Assembly: GCA_964487565.1 (NCBI GenBank)
Contig: CAZARN010000001.1
Location: 182,350 to 246,349, forward strand
Direction: 5' to 3'
Length of the DNA: 64,000 bases
Source: Phil1 sp964487565
GTDB lineage: Bacteria > Bacillota > Clostridia > Christensenellales > CAG-138
A model generated the notes under the pieces. It had not been told where the DNA came from, did no database searches, and was given only the letters and a program-made list of their open reading frames with translations. The position numbers were made by a program, and so were the translations under genes. Below are positions 59,293 to 64,000 of this stretch, piece by piece; the first letter of the stretch is position 1, and every line of letters starts with the position of its first letter.

Positions 59293-60192
59293 ATGACAGC
59301 AAAAGAAGACAAAAAAGCCATGCGTGCTTGGTCCGGGTTCACCGAACCGTTATGCGAGAGCTTTTTTAACAAATGCAACGAGGATAAGGAATTACTTGTT
59401 TTCCCAAGATATAACTATTTTTCCGTCTATTGCGAAGGACGCCTGTTCGCAAATATTGAGCCGGACAAGGTAGTGTACGCATCTTCCTGCCCAAAGAACA
59501 AAAGCTTAAGTGAACTTTTAAACGATGTTGTATTTTGTGATTTTAAAGATATAGTTCGTAAAGGTATGCCGCAGGACAAGGAACGAAGAAGCCAGCATAA
59601 AATTGCATTGCACGCCCGTGACTTCGTTTCTGATATGTTTTTTTGCGACTTTGAGTGTAAGATCCCGAGGGAATACTTGAACAAAGAAAAGACACCAGAG
59701 GTCGATTATATCGCAATAGACCTAAGTGATGTATCTCATCCCCGCCCTGTACTTGTGGAATATAAACGGACACAGTATGCGATATCAAAGGGTACGGCAA
59801 AGTTGGAGGCACATTATTCCGATTTTGTAAAAATCAACAAGTGCCCAAAGGTGAAGACCGCCATTGCCGAGGCGGCGTTATTTTCCTTTAACAAGCTTGT
59901 TGATATGGGTAAAATCAATGCAAAGCCAATACGCTTCATAGATGAGGACGGGCTTTGGTTTTCTTTTTTATTCACTGATGTTCCAGTGAAAAACTTTTAT
60001 GGGTATCTTGGGAAAATCGTCACTCAACAAAACAGTTCAAATGCTAAGCACAACATTCCATTACGTGTAGCGTCCTTTGCATCCGATGAAGATGCAGTCA
60101 TCTGTACCGATGCGTTTACAGATATCAAACAATATCTTCGGGTAAACTACGCGCTGAGTAGCAAACGTAATCGTTATCCGCTTGACATATAA
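59293..60192 (+). CDS. Unknown protein with PD-(D/E)XK-like nuclease motif
   Basis: This 299-residue soluble protein has no family I can name with certainty. Residues 136-158 carry E-V-D138-Y-I-A-I-D143 and then VLVE156YK158R, the spacing and beta-strand context of a PD-(D/E)XK nuclease core (D...E-x-K); a following helix (AISKGTAKLEAHYSDFVKIN) fits too. Its A+T content is higher and its Lys content greater than in neighbours, suggesting horizontal gain. The ATG lies two bases after the WYL stop (TAGCAATG), so the two are translationally coupled. Could be a defence effector; a non-nuclease role is also possible. Confidence 0.6.
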   Translation: MTAKEDKKAMRAWSGFTEPLCESFFNKCNEDKELLVFPRYNYFSVYCEGRLFANIEPDKVVYASSCPKNKSLSELLNDVVFCDFKDIVRKGMPQDKERRSQHKIALHARDFVSDMFFCDFECKIPREYLNKEKTPEVDYIAIDLSDVSHPRPVLVEYKRTQYAISKGTAKLEAHYSDFVKINKCPKVKTAIAEAALFSFNKLVDMGKINAKPIRFIDEDGLWFSFLFTDVPVKNFYGYLGKIVTQQNSSNAKHNIPLRVASFASDEDAVICTDAFTDIKQYLRVNYALSSKRNRYPLDI

Positions 60193-60257
60193 AGAGCCGA
60201 TAACTCATTTTTGAGTGCTTGATGTAAGCCAACGAACTCATTGCACCATTTTTCGCG

Positions 60258-60303
60258 CACCCCTCCCCGTACAATGATAACCATCAGAGTATGCGGAGGG
60301 GTG
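60258..60303 (+). promoter_or_regulatory. Inverted repeat pairing with the ribosome site of the AAA+ gene
   Basis: CACCCCTCC (60258-60266) and GGAGGGGTG (60295-60303) are perfect complements; the second contains the Shine-Dalgarno of the AAA+ gene five bases before its ATG. TACAAT (60270-60275) in the loop may be a -10. Transcripts starting upstream would mask the ribosome site; those starting at this promoter would not. Confidence 0.6.
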
Positions 60304-60307
60304 TTTT

Positions 60308-62293
60308 ATGTTGTTTTACCGTATGGAATTCATACCGCACACGGCGCTTGAGAAACGCAGCACGGAGCAAATCGAGCTTATATGCAGGGATACGGGCTGT
60401 TACAACGCCGATTACCCAAAGGACACCGCCTTCTATATTTCAAGTGAAAGAACCGACGCTGTGATCGCCTGCGCAGCTGTACTAATGGTGAACAAACCTG
60501 ATGTAAGTACCGCCTTTGGGGAATTCATGGCGCATTTGGGCTATACCGGCCGTATAGAAAGCATCTGTGAGGTCACGCTGCAGTTCTTCCGTCAGATGCT
60601 GATGGTGGCGGAACATTTCGGATTCATCGGCGATACCGAAGACGAGCTTGTGCGGCTGAACCTTGACGGGCTTAGCCGTGCGCGCATCAGCAGAGACGCC
60701 GCTGAAGATATCATCAGAAATCCGCTTGATCGTGAGCACGCCATACGGCTCGCCAAAGAGGGCCTGGTCACGTGCGGGCTGCTACCTGAACTTGACAGAA
60801 TTTACGCAGGCAGTCCCGCAGCGTTTCATGGATATCCGGTCCATTACATGATAACCTGCAGTAACGCGGAGGCAGAACAATCCATCCTCGATATACTGTT
60901 GGGTGCGCTTCTGCAGGCGGGAAGACTGCCCGGACGGCGGTACTGCACATTCAAGGGTATAGGCAGTACACTGGATAACGATGTTATTGAAGCGCTTTAC
61001 TCTGCGCTTAGCGGCGGTACGGCTGTTCTTAAGCTGACCGGAGACGACTCCGAAGAGGAGTTTGCAAGCGATACGCGGTTGGAGGCAGCCTTGAAGGCGG
61101 CGAGTATCGCATTGAGGCATCACCGCAGCGTGCTTACGATCGTCTGTGTCGATAACCATAACGAAGTTCTGACGAAGCGGATCGAGGAAGCCTTCGCAAG
61201 CGTCGCATTGGTTAAACTAACCGAAGACGTTGTAAGCTTCGACAAGGCCGCAGCCTATCTGAACGGCAAAGCGCGCGCCGACGGTTTAACGGACACACGC
61301 GGTTTGCGGGATATGCTCGAAACCGCGACATGCTATACCCGCACCGAACTGGATGCCCAATACGATCACTGGTACGACGTTTCCATGCGTACAACGGTAT
61401 ACAGCCAATACGCAGAGGTACGTGTCGAACAGAAACAGCGGCTTGTCACTCCTGTTGGCAGTGCAATGGAAGAACTTGACTGCATGACAGGTCTTGCGCA
61501 GGCAAAAAGAACGATCCATGAGATCATCGATTACAGCAAGGCGCAAAAGCTGCTTTTTGACAAGGGCTTCACGCAGACCAGTCCCGCTTTGCACATGGTA
61601 TTCTCGGGCAACCCCGGGACGGCAAAGACCACCGTTGCCCGTCTGCTCGCGCGCATCATGCGCGATAACGGCATACTGTCCGACGGTAAGCTTATTGAAG
61701 TGGGTCGCGCAGACCTCGTGGGAAAGTATGTCGGCTGGACGGCGCGCATCGTAAAGGAGAAATTCAAGTTGGCCCGGGGTTCGGTACTGTTTATCGACGA
61801 AGCTTACTCTCTTGTGGAGGAGCGCGGGCTCTACGGCGACGAGGCCATCAACACCATCGTACAGGAGATGGAGAACGCAAGAGAGAATACCGTAGTCATC
61901 TTCGCGGGGTATCCCGATAAAATGGCGGAGTTCATCGAGCGCAACCCGGGATTTAAAAGCCGTGTCGCCTTCTATGTTGATTTTCCGGATTACAGTGTGG
62001 ACGAGCTCATGGATATCTTCCGCTTCAACATGAAAAAAGCAAATCTCACGGCTTCCGAAAGCGCCGAACAGGCGGTGCGCGAACAGCTTGCGGAAGCTTC
62101 ACAAACTCCCGATTTCGGCAACGGCCGCTATGTGCGCAACCTGATCGAGCAGGCGACTCTTAAACAGGCTTCACGTCTTATCCGCATGGATACGGACCGC
62201 CTTTCTCCGGCGTCGGCGCGGATGCTGCTTGCGGAGGACTTTCAACATTTAAAAACCGAGCAAAAGCCCGCAGTGCGAAAAATCGGGTTCTGA
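60308..62293 (+). CDS. AAA+ ATPase of the CbxX/CfqX/SpoVK family with large N-terminal domain
   Basis: This 661-residue protein has an N-terminal ~380 residues of unrecognised, mostly helical sequence with some Rossmann-like strands (VLTIVCVDNHNEVLTKRIEE). A C-terminal AAA+ module follows: Walker A SGNPGTAKTTVARLL (~430-445), Walker B GSVLFIDEAYSL (~493), sensor 1 region NTVVIFAGYPDKM, arginine finger region RNPGFKSRV, and sensor 2 in FGNGRYVRNLIEQA. CbxX-type ATPases remodel proteins (Rubisco activase CbbX, type VII secretion EccA, SpoVK). The likely client here is unknown. It follows the WYL/nuclease pair with its own promoter-like and hairpin elements and ends at a strong terminator. Confidence 0.88.
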   Translation: MLFYRMEFIPHTALEKRSTEQIELICRDTGCYNADYPKDTAFYISSERTDAVIACAAVLMVNKPDVSTAFGEFMAHLGYTGRIESICEVTLQFFRQMLMVAEHFGFIGDTEDELVRLNLDGLSRARISRDAAEDIIRNPLDREHAIRLAKEGLVTCGLLPELDRIYAGSPAAFHGYPVHYMITCSNAEAEQSILDILLGALLQAGRLPGRRYCTFKGIGSTLDNDVIEALYSALSGGTAVLKLTGDDSEEEFASDTRLEAALKAASIALRHHRSVLTIVCVDNHNEVLTKRIEEAFASVALVKLTEDVVSFDKAAAYLNGKARADGLTDTRGLRDMLETATCYTRTELDAQYDHWYDVSMRTTVYSQYAEVRVEQKQRLVTPVGSAMEELDCMTGLAQAKRTIHEIIDYSKAQKLLFDKGFTQTSPALHMVFSGNPGTAKTTVARLLARIMRDNGILSDGKLIEVGRADLVGKYVGWTARIVKEKFKLARGSVLFIDEAYSLVEERGLYGDEAINTIVQEMENARENTVVIFAGYPDKMAEFIERNPGFKSRVAFYVDFPDYSVDELMDIFRFNMKKANLTASESAEQAVREQLAEASQTPDFGNGRYVRNLIEQATLKQASRLIRMDTDRLSPASARMLLAEDFQHLKTEQKPAVRKIGF

Positions 62294-62313
62294 GATGTAA
62301 CCCCTGTATCGTA

Positions 62314-62351
62314 AAAAAAGTGAGCGTCACGTTAACGCCGCTCGCTTTTTT
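62314..62351 (+). terminator. Strong intrinsic terminator after the AAA+ gene
   Basis: AAAAAAGTGAGCG and CGCTCGCTTTTTT enclose TCACGTTAACGC; paired A and T runs make it effective on both strands. A TATAAT at 62367-62372 just beyond may serve the Lar-type gene. Confidence 0.85.
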
Positions 62352-62415
62352 GTGCATCGACCCCTTTATAATACGGTCATTGAGTAAATCAAATAGAAGA
62401 AAAGAGGATTGCAAG

Positions 62416-62601
62416 ATGGAGAAAGAATCTGAGAAAATAACACTTTTACCCTGCCCCTGCTGCGGTGCGGAAGCCATGAAAAGAAATGACGGTTACTGGA
62501 TACGCCCAAACTTCATCACCTGCAGAAGCTGCGGATTATCCACAATGGGGTGTGCGACCGAAAGGGAAGCAATACAAAAATGGAATGAGCGGACCAAGTG
62601 A
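62416..62601 (+). CDS. Lar-family restriction-alleviation-type zinc protein
   Basis: This 61-residue protein: LLPCPCCGAEA and CRSCGLSTMGCATEREAIQK then WNER match the Lar pattern (CPFCGx...CxxCG...T..EAI..WN.R) found in phages and mobile elements. Lar proteins ease type I restriction, although most members are untested. Only the two CxxC pairs and the terminal motif are readable. AAGAGG gives a fair ribosome site, with a start chosen over a longer frame beginning inside the terminator. It is convergent with the metallo-beta-lactamase-fold gene. Confidence 0.8.
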   Translation: MEKESEKITLLPCPCCGAEAMKRNDGYWIRPNFITCRSCGLSTMGCATEREAIQKWNERTK

Positions 62602-62632
62602 TCCGCTCATTTCGCTTATTGTTTTGCTTATA

Positions 62633-63835
62633 TCACAGGACGATGCAAGTCCCGCTCTCGACCGGTATATCTCCAGCCAACTCACAGATGCTTTCAGAAT
62701 CCTCGCTATGTACGCAGGCGAGGCGTGCGGGGTGGATATCGTCGATAAACTCCTTAAGATGCTGCCTGTCTGCATGACCGCTGGTGTGAATGTACTGAGG
62801 CTCTACGCCGTGGCTTTTGAACCGCTCCACAAGCGCCGCGACCTGCGGGTCTTTTTCATACCCCCTCCACATGGAGAAAATGAAAGCGTCCTCAGAAATA
62901 TCCATTCCGTCCTCTATGAGCTTCGTGAGCATCTTCAGCATGGTCGGGCGAATGAATACGATCCCGTTGCAGAAATCCGTAATACGTTTGCAGGAGGTGG
63001 CAGCAGTAATATCGCAGTAATGACTTGTGATGCGGTCATATGCGCATTTGCCGTCCTTGTCAAAGCCATTCCACACGAAGGCGTAGGGCGCGGCAAGCTC
63101 CTCATGTCCCGTTTGCTCAAGAGCAAACTTCAAATACACATCCTGCATCAGAGGACGAGTCGATACGATATTTCTCGCATTTACCACAGAACGTATGCGG
63201 GGCAGATTCGCGCTCGACTGGAGCACGAATATTCGGCCTCTTGTTTCGCGCATCACCCGACGCATGGCAAATTCCACCGCGTCTTCGTCGGGATATGCCT
63301 GCGCATCGCGCGTGAGCATAGTGCCCTCGGTAATGAGGAGATCGACATGGTTCGCCCCAAAGCCGGGCTTATTCTTGAAATCGCCGGTGTACAGCAGCCG
63401 TTTCCCGCCGCCATCCACCAAAAAGCCGACGGCTCCTTCTGCGGAATGTTCAACGCTGAAAGCCTTCACACGCAGGCTGCCGACCGCGGTCTCCTCTCCG
63501 TCGAATAAAGCGTGTACGGCACGCCCTGCCGTGCGCAGAGGCCTGTCCAGATACATATCCAGCGTGTTCATGTAATTGATGGTTTCCGTTGAAGCGAACA
63601 GCGCCACTTCCACGGGAAGCCTGTCCAGCAAGCCCGCGTGGTCGCCGTGGTGATGGGAAAGGAACAGCGCGTCCACATGACCGATTTTTGACAGATCGAA
63701 GTTATCCTCTTGCTTCGGCTGCCCCACCTCGGGCAGCATTGCACCGCAGTCCAGCAGAATGCTTGTTTCGCCTTCCATGACCTTGATGATATTGCCGCCG
63801 ATATGTTCTTTCCCACGCAAAATTTCGACTTTCAT
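62633..63835 (-). CDS. Metallo-beta-lactamase-fold hydrolase with RNA-metabolising C-terminal motif
   Basis: This 400-residue protein has metal ligands in LFLSHHHGDHAGLL (H-x-H-x-D-H), an aspartate in YTGDFKNKPGFG, LITEGTMLTRDAQAYP and a C-terminal histidine motif YIHTSGHADRQHL, as in the beta-CASP/RMMBL group of nucleases (RNase J/CPSF-like). It probably hydrolyses RNA or DNA phosphodiesters, but a beta-CASP-like small hydrolase of another ester cannot be ruled out. The start is uncertain: MKVEILRG is preferred; an ATG six codons earlier lies only a few bases from a TATAAT-like box and would be nearly leaderless. Confidence 0.82.
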   Translation of the reverse strand: MKVEILRGKEHIGGNIIKVMEGETSILLDCGAMLPEVGQPKQEDNFDLSKIGHVDALFLSHHHGDHAGLLDRLPVEVALFASTETINYMNTLDMYLDRPLRTAGRAVHALFDGEETAVGSLRVKAFSVEHSAEGAVGFLVDGGGKRLLYTGDFKNKPGFGANHVDLLITEGTMLTRDAQAYPDEDAVEFAMRRVMRETRGRIFVLQSSANLPRIRSVVNARNIVSTRPLMQDVYLKFALEQTGHEELAAPYAFVWNGFDKDGKCAYDRITSHYCDITAATSCKRITDFCNGIVFIRPTMLKMLTKLIEDGMDISEDAFIFSMWRGYEKDPQVAALVERFKSHGVEPQYIHTSGHADRQHLKEFIDDIHPARLACVHSEDSESICELAGDIPVESGTCIVL

Positions 63836-63899
63836 AGATATGCTCATTTCCATAATATAACAAATTATATAGCAAATCCGTCTGATTATCCACAGGAAT

Positions 63900-64000
63900 T
63901 CAACACCAATTACTGTAATACTTCTGATGTGCTAAAAACCGTGCAGCAAGCCCGACACCGAGATTTTCACAAGTCGTGGTCTTTCCAACCCCGCCTTTCT
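63900..64000 (-). pseudogene. ParA-like ATPase fragment at window edge
   Basis: On the minus strand the edge of the window reads KGGVGKTTTCENLGVGLAA, the deviant Walker A and first helix of ParA/Soj proteins. After about residue 19 the similarity stops (near 63945) and the frame ends at a TGA at 63900-63902 after HQKYYSNWC. The gene start lies beyond the window. A truncated parA matching the truncated ICE parB at 49.45 kb is suggested. Confidence 0.7.

Noticed and set aside
62486..63508. Long plus-strand frame of 340 codons
   Set aside because: It overlaps the metallo-beta-lactamase-fold gene on the other strand, whose motifs (HxHxDH, GHA) are clear; the plus-strand product has no domain and no ribosome site.

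Overview
The window reads as chromosome of a GC-rich (roughly mid-50s %) Firmicute of class Clostridia, probably a gut or rumen Eubacteriales/Oscillospirales-type anaerobe. The reasons are strong AGGAGG ribosome sites, an oxygen-sensitive hybrid-cluster protein under a Crp/Fnr regulator, EFR1-type ferredoxin/flavodoxin, BspA-type leucine-rich repeats, many PAS hybrid kinases, and pieces of a clostridial-type integrative conjugative element. The species cannot be told. No rRNA, tRNA or CRISPR array was seen.

Layout. 1-5.1 kb: a dipeptide/oligopeptide ABC importer operon (binding protein cut by the window edge, two permeases, two ATPases). 5.2-7.8 kb: a GntR/UTRA repressor and two Asp/Glu-racemase-family genes; matching palindromes lie at the gntR start and at the first racemase start, so these look like one regulon for imported peptides or (D-)amino acids. 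7.8-16 kb: housekeeping and redox genes (orphan cobyric acid synthase, SRAP/YedK, EFR1 ferredoxin, flavodoxin, Nudix, WYL, ArsR, nitroreductase) with two gene remnants: an internally deleted fucU/rbsD and the first codons of a response regulator. 15.4-18.5 kb: Crp/Fnr regulator divergent from a 4Fe-4S protein and hcp, with a CRP-type palindrome placed at about -41.5 of the hcp promoter (nitrosative/oxidative stress unit).

18.5-40.3 kb is the most striking part: about 22 kb, all on the minus strand, of signal transduction. It holds two lipoproteins that join a solute-binding domain to a 5'-nucleotidase C-terminal domain but have no phosphatase domain and no transporter; they are translationally coupled to a membrane dCache-type hybrid kinase. 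Beyond it lie three large cytoplasmic PAS/GAF hybrid kinases, a membrane diguanylate cyclase, a frameshifted REC-GGDEF-EAL protein, a free HPt protein and a MarR regulator. An AraC regulator is divergent, with paired direct repeats in front of it. Together they suggest a phosphorelay/c-di-GMP network fed by extracellular ligand receptors.

40.6-49 kb: a U32-like protein, small lipoproteins, a HIRAN / tiny membrane peptide / EF-hand trio, GNAT and an M14 carboxypeptidase. 49.45-54.4 kb: a broken mobile-element segment (truncated parB, small Cys-rich protein, Cna-B adhesin, DUF3849-like proteins). Its left edge cuts a peptide-binding-protein gene and its right edge is fused in frame to a headless, frameshifted hybrid kinase. 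A parA fragment at the right window edge suggests more of the same element beyond. 57-64 kb: BspA-type LRR protein, then a WYL regulator overlapping in logic with a candidate PD-(D/E)XK nuclease, an AAA+ CbxX/SpoVK-type ATPase, a Lar-type zinc protein and a metallo-beta-lactamase-fold enzyme. This looks like a possible, unproven, defence-type locus.
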